Made by a program: the position numbers and the translations under genes. From JBBQVS01 sp038211295 (GTDB taxonomy: Bacteria > Chloroflexota > Ktedonobacteria > Ktedonobacterales > Ktedonobacteraceae): a DNA stretch of 23,638 nt. A model generated the notes under the pieces. That model searched no databases. It was given only the letters and a program-made list of their open reading frames with translations, and was not told the DNA's origin. Where the stretch lies: assembly GCA_038211295.1 (NCBI GenBank), contig JBBQVS010000063.1, positions 1 to 23,638 of the forward strand. The letters are read 5' to 3'. Below, one piece after another: positions 6,174-14,547 of the stretch. The number at the start of each line of letters is the position of its first letter. Position 1 is the stretch's first letter.

Positions 6174-9100
6174 ATGCAGAAGACAACCTATATTGACCCA
6201 AAAACGAGTACAAACACGGCTCCAGAGGTCTTCAATCGTCCGCCACGTATTTTTATGCTACCACCACGCGAGACGATTGACGTACCCAAACCTCCCACAA
6301 AAGAGCAACCCCCGCCTCCTGTCGGTTTCTTGCCCATTCTTATGCCGTTGCTTACCGTGAGCATTATGTTTGGCATCTATATCTTTGTGAGCCATGCATC
6401 CTTACAACAACTCGCGTTTCTCTTGCCAATGGCGATTTTTTCCGTCATGGGGCCGCTCACGTCGATTATTACGACGCGGCAAAAGGTCAAGGCGGTGCGC
6501 CGCGTGAACCGCGAGAATGATAGAAAGTATAAGAAACTGCTGGCAAAGCTACGGACGCGGCTCAACGCGCAGGCGGCAGAGCAACGGCTTGTAGCTTTGC
6601 TTACAGACCCAGACCCGGAGACGCTTGAAGAACACATCAAAGAACGCGCCCATCTCTGGGAGAGGCGGCCCGATGACCCCGATTTTCTTACGGTGCGGGT
6701 TGGCAAGGGCAAGCAACCGTTTTCAGTGACGGTCAAGCTGCCAGAGGTTGAGTCGGTAGACCCGATGGCGGTGGAGGTACAGCGTCTCAAAAACGATTTT
6801 ACGCTGGTAAACACGATTCCCTGTGGGATCTCATTGCCAAAAGTGAAATCGCTGGGCATCACGGGCCGTCGTCAGGATGTCGCCGCGCTGACGCATGAGA
6901 TGCTCTGTCAGATCGCCACTCATCACTCGCCGGAGGATGTGCGTATTCTCGGCATCTATCCGCTCTCGCAGAAGCAGGATTGGGAGTGGATGAGCGACCT
7001 GCCACACACAGCACCGCTCAAAGGGTGCAAGCTCAAACGTTTGACGGCGGTTGGCGAGGATGAAGCGATTCAATTGCTCAATTTTATGTTAGAGGAGTTG
7101 AGTCAACGAGCGTCCAAGATGGCGGAACAGAACAACGCGGCAGGCAACACGACCACAACGCTACAACCTGTCGCGCTGCCACACCTCGTCGTGCTGGTGC
7201 ACGATTATGTTGACGTGCGGCAGCATCCGGCATTGACGCACGCGTTCAAGCTGGGCGAGCAACTTGGCGTGTCGGTTATCTATCTTGTTGCCCAGCAACA
7301 GGCGATTCCGAGCCAGTGTCGCGGTATCGTGCGCCTCTCAGAGGAGTGCATGTTGACCTATGCCGGTATTGGCGTCGAACGCGAAACGCTCGAAGGCGTC
7401 CAGGCAGATAAGATACAGCTTGACCACGCACGGCGTATCGCTCGCACGTTGAACGCAATTCATGTTGTAAGCGATGACGACGATGCCGCCGATATTCCCA
7501 CAAATGTACGTCTGCTTGACCTGCTCGACATCCCGTTCGCGGATCAGTTCGACCCCGAAAAGTGGTGGGGCAATGGCAGCAATGCCAGCGCGAATCAACC
7601 ACGCTTCGGCATGTTGCGGGTACCAATTGGACGCAACGCAGATGAAACCGTCTGGCTTGACCTCAACGACAACGTGCATGGCCCACACGGAATTATTGCC
7701 GGCACGACTGGAGCAGGTAAAAGCGAACTGCTCCAATCGATCATTGTGGGGCTTGCTGTGACGCATCATCCGTATCTTGTGAATTTTGTGCTGGTCGATT
7801 TCAAAGGTGGGGCCGCGTTCAAGCCGTTCGAGAGAATACCCCATACTGTGGGCATGGTGACGGACCTGAGCGGCAAGCTGACGGAACGCGCACTGGTGGC
7901 ACTCAAAAGCGAATTGAAGCGACGCGAGCATGTCTTGAGTAGTGCGAATGCCAAGAAGATTTCTGAGTATATCGCGATGCGGGCGCAAAATCCAAAGAGC
8001 CTTGAACCCCTGCCACATCTTTTTATCATCATCGATGAGTTCGCGGAACTGGCGAAAGAACATCCGACCTTTATGGAAGGTCTGGTGAGCGTGGTACAAA
8101 AGGGGCGTAGTCTGGGCGTGCATTTGATTCTCGCAACGCAAAAGCCGACGGGTTCGGTCAATCCGAATATCTGGTCAAACCTCAAATTTCGCATCTGCCT
8201 GCGCGTCGCGTCGCTGCAAGATAGCCGCGATATGCTGGGCCGTTCAGAGGCCGCGCTACTGCCAAGCACTATTCCCGGACGCGCCTACTTCCAGATTGGG
8301 TCGGAAGTGTTCGACCTCTTCCAAAGTGCGCGTATCTCGCTACCCGCGCGAGTGGCGAATGAGGCCGCGCTCCTCGCGAAACAGGCGACGACGAACAATG
8401 GCGAGATTATCGATCAGAAGGTTTTGATGGATACCATCGAGCCATATCAGGAGACGGTAGGGATACACCTGTTCAAGCCCTGGCCCGCGCCATTGCCACA
8501 ACGTACTAACTTGACCGAGGTGTATAAGCAGGTGCGACTGATAGCACCCGTCCAGACGGCAAAGAGCAAACAACCGATGTACGGGTGGCTCACCTGTCCC
8601 GTGGGAATGATTGACCTGCCAATGGAACAACGGCAAGAACCCTGGTTGCTGGACATGCCCCGCAATGGTGGGCATATTCTGATTGGCGGCGCGTCAGGTT
8701 CGGGCAAAAGTGTGTTTCTCCGCACCTTGATAACGTCGCTGGCCCTGACTCATACACCCGCACAGTTGAACCTGTACCTGATTGATTTCGGAGGACAAGC
8801 ACTGCGCGTATTCGAGAAATTGCCCCATGTCGGCGGAGTGTTCAGCGAGAGCGACGCAGAGTATATCAGTCGGCTTATACGCAAACTCGAAGGGATCATC
8901 GAGGAACGCAAAAAATATTGTGGCGCGAACCAGCTTGACGATTTCCTGTCATATCAGCGACGCCGTACCGAGAAGAGCGACCTGCCAGAGATGCCCGCCG
9001 TTGTGCTGGTGATCGACAAATTTGTGGACTTCAAGCAGGCACACGAGAAAGAGCTTGACCGCTTACTCTTGATCGCACGTCAGGGTCGCACCTATGGCGT

Positions 9101-10286
9101 TTATCTTGTGTTAACGGTTGATCGGCCTATCTCGGTGCCGATGCAGCTATTGAGCCTGTTCGAGTTGCGTATCGGGCTACGATTGGTCGAATATACAGAC
9201 TCTCTGACTCTCGTGGGCAAACACGATGCCGCGCACATCGACCCTGCGTTTCCAGGACGTGGCTATAAGCGCGGGAAGACGCTGGAAGAGGTGCATATCG
9301 CGCTTCCAGTGCCAGGGGAGGACGACGACGAGCAAACAAGCCAGCTAGAAATATTGGTCGCCAGCTTCTTACGCGACGAGAAGAAGGCGACACAGGCACC
9401 ACCAATTCGCCTCTTGCCCGAATATGTGCGGGCGGACTACTTTTTGATGGACGCGATTTCCAGTCTGGGCGCGAAAGATACGGTTGTAGAGAGTGTCGCG
9501 CCATCGCAGACACTTTCGATGCGCGTGGGCATGGAAGATTTCACATTGCGCCCAATCGCGGTAGACCTGAACTCGGACACACCACATGTGCTCGTCGCGG
9601 GCGGCCCTGGCAGTGGACGCACCACCGTGTTGCAAACGTGTCTTTTGATGCTGGCGACGCCCGCCAACCGACACGCGCAAGTCGTTTTTGTAGACTTTCG
9701 GCGGAGTTCGCGCCTGATGCGCCGTCTGCCCAATGTCTGCATGTATGCTGACACGGAGGAACGGGTCGGCAAGGTCATGGAGAAGCTCAAAGAAGAGTTA
9801 CGCAAGCGAACGGCGCAGTTACGCGAGGAATTGGAGCAGATGCAGGACGACTCGAACGTGGTGCTTGGAGCTTCGATGACGCCACTTGTGCTTGTCATTG
9901 ACGACTACGATCAGTTGAGTGTGCTGGCACGAAACCCGTTCAACGATTTGAAAGAGTTCATGCCACAGGCGCGTGACCTGCACTTTCATATCATCGTCGC
10001 AGGGCCACCCAGCGACCTGATGCGAACCGATTCACTACTGACACCCGTTCGTACCGCGCGACTCGGTATTGTGCTTGGTGGCGACCCTGCCGACCCACAG
10101 GTGTTGGGTGTGCGTTTGAGTGATATGGCGACGGGACGCGGCTATCTTGTGAGACGCAACCAGAAGTACCTGGTGCAACTCGCGCATCTCGCGCCCAACG
10201 AAGTCGTCCCCTGGGTCTATCGGCTCGCGCACTCTGTGCCGGTGGATGAGCGGCCTGTGCAATCCTCTTGGTTGTCGATTGGGTAA
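6174..10286 (+). CDS. eccC: Type VII secretion motor EccC, three FtsK/SpoIIIE ATPase domains
   Basis: Membrane ATPase that recognises WXG100 substrates and drives their export. The predicted protein has 1370 aa. A Pro-rich N-terminus (RPPRIFMLPPRE) precedes two TM helices (about 51-73 and 77-99) and a basic linker. Domain 1 has Walker A GTTGAGKS (510-517), DFKGGAAF and Walker B IIIDEF (D621, E622), and looks fully active. Domain 2 has Walker A GASGSGKS (839-846), but Walker B reads VIDK (D948, K949), lacking the catalytic Glu. Domain 3 has GGPGSGRT, with Arg1149 replacing the P-loop Lys, and VIDDY (D1243). Degenerate domains 2 and 3 are usual for EccC, where they regulate domain 1 and bind substrate. 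No FHA domain is seen, so it is unlike EssC. I chose ATG 6174, which follows AAGGGAGGGG; the frame stays open back to 5934, but that part overlaps the WXG100 gene. Confidence 0.93.
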   Translation: MQKTTYIDPKTSTNTAPEVFNRPPRIFMLPPRETIDVPKPPTKEQPPPPVGFLPILMPLLTVSIMFGIYIFVSHASLQQLAFLLPMAIFSVMGPLTSIITTRQKVKAVRRVNRENDRKYKKLLAKLRTRLNAQAAEQRLVALLTDPDPETLEEHIKERAHLWERRPDDPDFLTVRVGKGKQPFSVTVKLPEVESVDPMAVEVQRLKNDFTLVNTIPCGISLPKVKSLGITGRRQDVAALTHEMLCQIATHHSPEDVRILGIYPLSQKQDWEWMSDLPHTAPLKGCKLKRLTAVGEDEAIQLLNFMLEELSQRASKMAEQNNAAGNTTTTLQPVALPHLVVLVHDYVDVRQHPALTHAFKLGEQLGVSVIYLVAQQQAIPSQCRGIVRLSEECMLTYAGIGVERETLEGVQADKIQLDHARRIARTLNAIHVVSDDDDAADIPTNVRLLDLLDIPFADQFDPEKWWGNGSNASANQPRFGMLRVPIGRNADETVWLDLNDNVHGPHGIIAGTTGAGKSELLQSIIVGLAVTHHPYLVNFVLVDFKGGAAFKPFERIPHTVGMVTDLSGKLTERALVALKSELKRREHVLSSANAKKISEYIAMRAQNPKSLEPLPHLFIIIDEFAELAKEHPTFMEGLVSVVQKGRSLGVHLILATQKPTGSVNPNIWSNLKFRICLRVASLQDSRDMLGRSEAALLPSTIPGRAYFQIGSEVFDLFQSARISLPARVANEAALLAKQATTNNGEIIDQKVLMDTIEPYQETVGIHLFKPWPAPLPQRTNLTEVYKQVRLIAPVQTAKSKQPMYGWLTCPVGMIDLPMEQRQEPWLLDMPRNGGHILIGGASGSGKSVFLRTLITSLALTHTPAQLNLYLIDFGGQALRVFEKLPHVGGVFSESDAEYISRLIRKLEGIIEERKKYCGANQLDDFLSYQRRRTEKSDLPEMPAVVLVIDKFVDFKQAHEKELDRLLLIARQGRTYGVYLVLTVDRPISVPMQLLSLFELRIGLRLVEYTDSLTLVGKHDAAHIDPAFPGRGYKRGKTLEEVHIALPVPGEDDDEQTSQLEILVASFLRDEKKATQAPPIRLLPEYVRADYFLMDAISSLGAKDTVVESVAPSQTLSMRVGMEDFTLRPIAVDLNSDTPHVLVAGGPGSGRTTVLQTCLLMLATPANRHAQVVFVDFRRSSRLMRRLPNVCMYADTEERVGKVMEKLKEELRKRTAQLREELEQMQDDSNVVLGASMTPLVLVIDDYDQLSVLARNPFNDLKEFMPQARDLHFHIIVAGPPSDLMRTDSLLTPVRTARLGIVLGGDPADPQVLGVRLSDMATGRGYLVRRNQKYLVQLAHLAPNEVVPWVYRLAHSVPVDERPVQSSWLSIG

Positions 10287-10293
10287 TGAGGAC

Positions 10294-10322
10294 TTGACCC
10301 AAGCAGACGAGAACGCTATTAT
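10294..10322 (+). promoter_or_regulatory. Sigma70-type promoter for the membrane cyclophilin gene
   Basis: TTGACC (10294-10299) and TATTAT (10317-10322) are separated by exactly 17 bp, beginning 8 nt after the eccC stop. This gives the cyclophilin gene its own transcription start near 10329, so it need not depend on the eccC transcript. Confidence 0.6.
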
Positions 10323-10395
10323 AGCAGAACCAACTACACGGAGGGCCGTGAGTCACACTAGCGCGTAACATAGAAGGAGCATCTGCGAAAACATT

Positions 10396-11298
10396 ATGCC
10401 AAAGACGACAAAACGAGACGTAACCAAGCGTGCGGAACGAATAGCGAAGGCTCACGCCACCGAGTTGCCGAAGCTACAGACAAAGGCGGCACCACCAGTA
10501 CGTCGCTTGCCCGGCTATAAGCCACCGGCGCGTGGCCTCGCCCGCTATCCCTGGGCCACGGTGCTAACCCTGCTCATCATTGGCCTGGGTGTCTATACTC
10601 TGTATTTTTATCACGTTGGGCCATTCGCGCTCCCAAAACCTAAGCCAAAAGCAACGGTGGTCGCGACACCTATAGTTCTAAAATCTGTCTGTTCTACTAC
10701 AAGTATGGTGACGAAACTTACAGACAAGACGCCCGCTCCCGATCAGGCGGCATTCGACGCAATCAAACATAGCTATACAAAAGCACCTGATACTACTATT
10801 GACGCGACCAAAACCTATTGTGCTGGCATTAATACGAATCGCGGGCTTATCGTGGTTGAACTCAATCCCACGCTCGCGCCCAAAACAGTCAATAACTTTG
10901 TCTTTCTCGCGCAAAGCAAATTTTTCGATGGTATGGTTTTTCATCGTGTTATCCAGACCGGCACAGGCTTGCATATCATTCAGAGCGGCGACCCCCTGGG
11001 CAGAAACGCCGCCAAGCGTGGCACGGGCGGCCCCGGCTACAAGTTCGCGGACGAGCCGGTGAAGGGCGAGTACACGGATGGCGCGATGGCGATGGCGAAT
11101 TCGGGAGCCAATACGAACGGAAGTCAGTTTTTCATCTGTACAGGTGATGATACTTCTCTGCCGAAGTCGTATAATCTCTTTGGGCGTGTCGTGAGAGGCA
11201 TTGAGGTCGCGAAACAAGTTCAAGGCCCCGGTGACGACGCTGCCACGAAAAGCGTTGTGCCAGACACGATGAACCGCGTGGTTATCGTGGCGGCATAA
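10396..11298 (+). CDS. Membrane-anchored cyclophilin-type peptidyl-prolyl isomerase
   Basis: Catalyses cis-trans isomerisation of Xaa-Pro bonds, here probably on the outer face of the membrane. A basic, Lys/Arg-rich N-terminus (1-50) is followed by one TM helix (about 51-75) and a Pro/Lys-rich stalk, giving an N-in, C-out layout. The cyclophilin domain spans about 141-300 and keeps the core motifs: VFHRVI (catalytic Arg184), IIQSGDP (Q196), GTGGPGYKFADE (209-220) and NTNGSQFFI (Q244, F246). The tryptophan of the human CypA pocket is absent, as is common in bacteria. AAGGAG (10374-10379) lies 16 nt before the ATG, further than usual, so an alternative start such as ATT at 10393 is conceivable. 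Placed between eccC and a second cyclophilin, it could fold exported proteins; that link is inference. Confidence 0.9.
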   Translation: MPKTTKRDVTKRAERIAKAHATELPKLQTKAAPPVRRLPGYKPPARGLARYPWATVLTLLIIGLGVYTLYFYHVGPFALPKPKPKATVVATPIVLKSVCSTTSMVTKLTDKTPAPDQAAFDAIKHSYTKAPDTTIDATKTYCAGINTNRGLIVVELNPTLAPKTVNNFVFLAQSKFFDGMVFHRVIQTGTGLHIIQSGDPLGRNAAKRGTGGPGYKFADEPVKGEYTDGAMAMANSGANTNGSQFFICTGDDTSLPKSYNLFGRVVRGIEVAKQVQGPGDDAATKSVVPDTMNRVVIVAA

Positions 11299-11314
11299 CA
11301 CGGAATGGAATGTA

Positions 11315-11337
11315 GGGGCAACGATGTGAGTTGTCCC
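11315..11337 (+). repeat. REP-like palindrome between the two cyclophilin genes
   Basis: GGGGCAAC (11315-11322) and GTTGTCCC (11330-11337) form an 8-bp stem with one G-T pair and a 7-nt loop. It is preceded by TGTA and followed by CGCC. The form resembles dispersed GTAGGGGC-type palindromes known from many bacterial genomes. Only this copy is visible in the window, so its repeat status is untested. Confidence 0.4.
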
Positions 11338-11390
11338 GCCTCTGTGCTACCGCTCTGTCGGTTGCCACAGATATGTGAGGAGAGAATTTC

Positions 11391-11903
11391 ATGGCGAAAC
11401 AATATAGTAGCCAACCAGAGATGCAGATTGACCCGTCAAAGAAGTATACGGCAATCATGCACACGAGCAAGGGAGACATGCAGATCGAGTTATTCGCGCG
11501 TCAAGCTCCTACAACCGTCAACAACTTTGTCTTTCTTGCCCGCGAAGGCTTTTATAATGGGACAACCTTCCACCGCGTCATCAAGGGCTTCATGGTGCAG
11601 GGCGGCGACCCCAATGGCACAGGCACAGGTGGCCCCGGCTATAAGTTCCGCGACGAGGCCGGTGCGCTTGACCTCAAGCACGACAAGATTGGTATTCTGT
11701 CAATGGCGAACTCTGGTCGCGACACCAATGGGAGCCAGTTCTTCATTACTTACGGCCCAACACCACACTTGAACGGCGTTCACGCGGTCTTCGGTCAAGT
11801 CACACAAGGTCTGGAGACGCTCAACTCGATTAGCGAGCGCGATCCAGGGCGTGACCATCAACCCGGCGACACCATCATCGCAGTTGATATCGTCGAGAGC
11901 TAA
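11391..11903 (+). CDS. Cyclophilin-type peptidyl-prolyl cis-trans isomerase, soluble
   Basis: Cytoplasmic prolyl isomerase of 170 aa, essentially a bare cyclophilin domain. Visible hallmarks are TFHRVIKGFMVQGGDP (Arg62 catalytic, Gln70), GTGTGGPGYKFRDE (77-89) and DTNGSQFFIT (Gln116, Phe118). There is no signal peptide or TM helix. The ATG at 11391 follows GAGGAGAG at a good distance. It lies 92 bp after the membrane-bound cyclophilin, and the two share most core motifs, suggesting an old duplication or paired recruitment. A general role in protein folding is secure; specific clients are unknown. Confidence 0.93.
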   Translation: MAKQYSSQPEMQIDPSKKYTAIMHTSKGDMQIELFARQAPTTVNNFVFLAREGFYNGTTFHRVIKGFMVQGGDPNGTGTGGPGYKFRDEAGALDLKHDKIGILSMANSGRDTNGSQFFITYGPTPHLNGVHAVFGQVTQGLETLNSISERDPGRDHQPGDTIIAVDIVES

Positions 11904-11947
11904 GAATTGTCCATGTGAGGATAGAAGAGGGGCAGAGGCGGACAGGA

Positions 11948-11979
11948 TGGGAAGTGGCGCGTCAACGCGCCATTTCCCA
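11948..11979 (+). terminator. Long GC-rich hairpin after the second cyclophilin gene
   Basis: The 15-base arms TGGGAAGTGGCGCGT (11948-11962) and ACGCGCCATTTCCCA (11965-11979) pair throughout, with one G-T pair and almost no loop. It lies 45 nt after the cyclophilin stop and 35 nt before the glycerate kinase start. The T-run (11994-11998) is about 14 nt downstream, so it is an imperfect terminator or an attenuator. Confidence 0.5.
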
Positions 11980-12014
11980 CTCGATCAAACGTGTTTTTCA
12001 GAGAGGAAATAACC

Positions 12015-13166
12015 ATGCGTGTTGTCATCGCGCCACAGGGCTTAAAAGGGAGCCTCACGGCGGCGGAGGTTGGACGGGCAATCGCGCTGGGAGTTCAGAC
12101 CGTATACCCAGGCGCGGAGATTGTGCTTGTACCCGTCGCCGACGGGGGCGAGGGAACCGTACAGGCACTGGTCGATACGACAAAGGGCGAACTTGTGTGG
12201 GAGACAGTGACGGGGCCTCTGGGAACGCCCGTCTCCGCGTTTTTTGGCGTACTGGGCGATGGTCGTACCGCCGCGCTCGAAATGGCGGCTTGCGCCGGCC
12301 TACCACTGGTTCCCCATGCCCAACGCGACCCACGTATCACGACAACGTATGGTGTTGGCGAACTTTTGTTAACGGCGATTGGGCGCGGGTGCCGCCATAT
12401 TATTCTCGGCATCGGAGGCAGCGCGACCAACGATGGAGGCGCGGGTATGATGCAAGCATTGGGCGCGTCCCTGCAAACCGCCGAAAACAAGGCCATCACG
12501 CATGGTGGGGCAGCTCTGACAACGCTTTCGCACATCTCGGTTGAGCAACTGGACACACGTCTGCGCGATTGCGTGATTGAGGTCGCGTGCGATGTCACCA
12601 ATCCCCTGTGTGGGCCAACGGGCGCGTCAGCAGTCTACGGGCCACAAAAGGGCGCGACATCGGCAATGGTGAGAGAACTTGACGCGGCACTGAACCACTA
12701 CGCCACGCTTATCGAGCGTGATCTGGGGGCGGCGATACGCGATATCCCTGGGGCGGGTGCTGCGGGTGGCCTGGGAGCCGGCTTGCTGGCATTTTTACAC
12801 GCCCAATTGCGGCCTGGCGCTCAGCTTATTTTAGAGGCAGTCAAGCTTGAAGATGCTCTTCGTACCGCCAATCTGGTAATCACCGCCGAGGGCCAGATCG
12901 ACGCGCAGACCGCGTCTGGCAAGAGCGTCGGCGCAGTTGCGACGCTTGCCAAACGCTACAACATACCCGTACTAGCACTTACCGGCGGTCTGGGCGCGGG
13001 CTATCAGAACGTCTACCCGCTCGGCGTCGATGGTATCGCGGTGCTTCCCTCAGGCCCCATGACGCTCCCATACGCAATTGAACACGCGGCGGCTCTGACG
13101 ACGGACGCGACAGAGCGCATGTTGCGCGTGTTGCGGCTCAATGTGAAGAGTAACCAGGAAGTATAA
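12015..13166 (+). CDS. Glycerate kinase, GlxK/GarK family
   Basis: Phosphorylates D-glycerate with ATP to a phosphoglycerate, feeding photorespiration-like, serine or glyoxylate-derived carbon into glycolysis. The 383-aa protein matches the family's usual length. Hallmark segments are APQGLKGSLTAAE (6-18), VADGGEGT (41-48), LEMAACAGL (88-96), GIGGSATNDGG (132-142) and the C-terminal TAEGQIDAQTASGKS region. I start at ATG 12015, which has AGAGAGGAA 6 nt upstream; a GTG at 11991 in frame would add 8 residues but lacks a ribosome site. A hairpin separates it from the upstream cyclophilin, so it may be only partly co-transcribed. Whether the product is 2- or 3-phosphoglycerate is not readable here. 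No glyoxylate or glucarate genes are nearby. Confidence 0.95.
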   Translation: MRVVIAPQGLKGSLTAAEVGRAIALGVQTVYPGAEIVLVPVADGGEGTVQALVDTTKGELVWETVTGPLGTPVSAFFGVLGDGRTAALEMAACAGLPLVPHAQRDPRITTTYGVGELLLTAIGRGCRHIILGIGGSATNDGGAGMMQALGASLQTAENKAITHGGAALTTLSHISVEQLDTRLRDCVIEVACDVTNPLCGPTGASAVYGPQKGATSAMVRELDAALNHYATLIERDLGAAIRDIPGAGAAGGLGAGLLAFLHAQLRPGAQLILEAVKLEDALRTANLVITAEGQIDAQTASGKSVGAVATLAKRYNIPVLALTGGLGAGYQNVYPLGVDGIAVLPSGPMTLPYAIEHAAALTTDATERMLRVLRLNVKSNQEV

Positions 13167-13236
13167 AAGAATATTATTTCCTCTCTTATTTTCTTTGGAG
13201 TTAATACGTACTCTCCAGAACTCACAGGGGCCTTCG

Positions 13237-14331
13237 CTATGGGCGATACTTTTTCATGACGCGCTGAAGATGCTCCAATGGTAACGCGTGAACGGTTCGG
13301 CCCTTCCAGCCAATCAGCGTTTCTGCTGCGGTCAGCGCGTTGAGAATAGCCTCTTCCACCGCTTCCGCGACAGCAGCGAAAAAATTATCTAGCTCGTCGT
13401 GAGGAAGCATTTCAAGCGTGTAGGGCGCGGTGGTGGGAACAGGGAGATGGTTTCCTGTGGCGAACGCCAGGAAGATGTCGCCACTGCCATTGTTTCCCAT
13501 GCCGCCCACGCGTGCTAGCCCTACCGTCGCGCGTTTCGCCAGCCGCTTGCACTGCACAGGTAAAAGCGGGGCGTCTGTGGCGATGATGACGATAATTGAG
13601 CCGTCCTTTGTTTTTTCAAGCCAGGGACTCGGCGTCACCTCGAACCCAAGCTCTCGGCCAATGGGAACACCATCCACACGTAAAGTCGAGCGCGACCCAT
13701 AGTTTGTCTGCACAAGCACGCCCAACGTGTAACGGCTCCTCATAGCATCAACAAGGCGTGATGCCGTCCCAATACCCCCCTTAAACTCGTGACAGACCAT
13801 GCCTGTTCCACCACCAACATTGCCCTCCGCGACTGGCCCACCTGTGGCGGCGACCAGTGCTTCAAGCGCATGTTCTTTTGTAATTGGGAAGGCATCAATA
13901 TCGTTGAGCCAGCCATCCCATGTCTCACCCGCGACAGGCAGGGAACCGTACCAGCTACTTGAGAGTGAGGGTGATACACGCCCCTGCCTCGCCAACTCGG
14001 TTGGGTAGGCCGCGATAGCATCGCGCACAACACCAACAGCATTGGTATTGGTGATACCAATAGGCGTGTGCAGCAGTCCCGACTCTTCGACCCAGGATAG
14101 GCCAGTCATTTCGCCACAGCCATTAAACGAGAACGCCCCAGCAAATGCATTATCGCCCCAGATGTCACCATCACGCGGCACAATCATCGTCACACCAGTA
14201 CGCGCGACAGAGGGCGCATCATGGATAAGAGTACGATGCCCGACAAGTACACCTGCGACATCAGTGATCGCGTTATAAGGGCCAGTGGGCAACTGCCCTA
14301 TGACAATTCCGAGGTCACGTAAACGTGTCAT
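13237..14331 (-). CDS. P1 family aminopeptidase (DmpA-like, Ntn-type autoprocessing)
   Basis: Peptidase of family S58 (DmpA/BapA): an N-terminal-nucleophile enzyme releasing N-terminal residues from small peptides, amides or esters, sometimes beta-peptides. The 364-aa proenzyme should cleave itself before Ser283 in the motif NNGSGD (280-285), exposing the serine nucleophile and giving alpha and beta chains. Other family segments visible are ITDVAGVLVGH (22-32), VGVVRDA (99-105), EGNVGGGTGM (169-178) and VLVQTNYGSR (205-214). There is no signal peptide, so it is likely cytoplasmic. The start ATG 14331 has AGGAAGG a few bases upstream; the longer frame to 14379 adds 16 residues without support. 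Convergent with the glycerate kinase (70 bp apart, no clear terminator) and divergent from the anti-sigma gene. Confidence 0.93.
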   Translation of the reverse strand: MTRLRDLGIVIGQLPTGPYNAITDVAGVLVGHRTLIHDAPSVARTGVTMIVPRDGDIWGDNAFAGAFSFNGCGEMTGLSWVEESGLLHTPIGITNTNAVGVVRDAIAAYPTELARQGRVSPSLSSSWYGSLPVAGETWDGWLNDIDAFPITKEHALEALVAATGGPVAEGNVGGGTGMVCHEFKGGIGTASRLVDAMRSRYTLGVLVQTNYGSRSTLRVDGVPIGRELGFEVTPSPWLEKTKDGSIIVIIATDAPLLPVQCKRLAKRATVGLARVGGMGNNGSGDIFLAFATGNHLPVPTTAPYTLEMLPHDELDNFFAAVAEAVEEAILNALTAAETLIGWKGRTVHALPLEHLQRVMKKYRP

Positions 14332-14547
14332 ACACCTTCCTTTACGAAGAGTCCTACTTTCGTTGTTCCCTCTTCCCATCTATGTTACCATACACAATAG
14401 AGAGAAATGGTGCTACATCCACGCAAAAGAATGTGTGTTTTGATACGACTTGAATATTTGCGAGTATTAAGATTTGCTGAGAAAATGTAATCCATTCTCG
14501 ACCATCCTACGTAGTTAAGGGCAAGAAGACTGAATGGAGCGTCCATT

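Noticed and set aside
11915..12544. 209-aa Arg/Gly-rich + frame overlapping the glycerate kinase
   Set aside because: Out-of-frame shadow of a clear kinase gene; low-complexity composition.
13167..13236. Terminator between the convergent kinase and peptidase genes
   Set aside because: Only a 4-bp GGAG/CTCC pairing near 13197-13217 with no good T-run; too weak to call.
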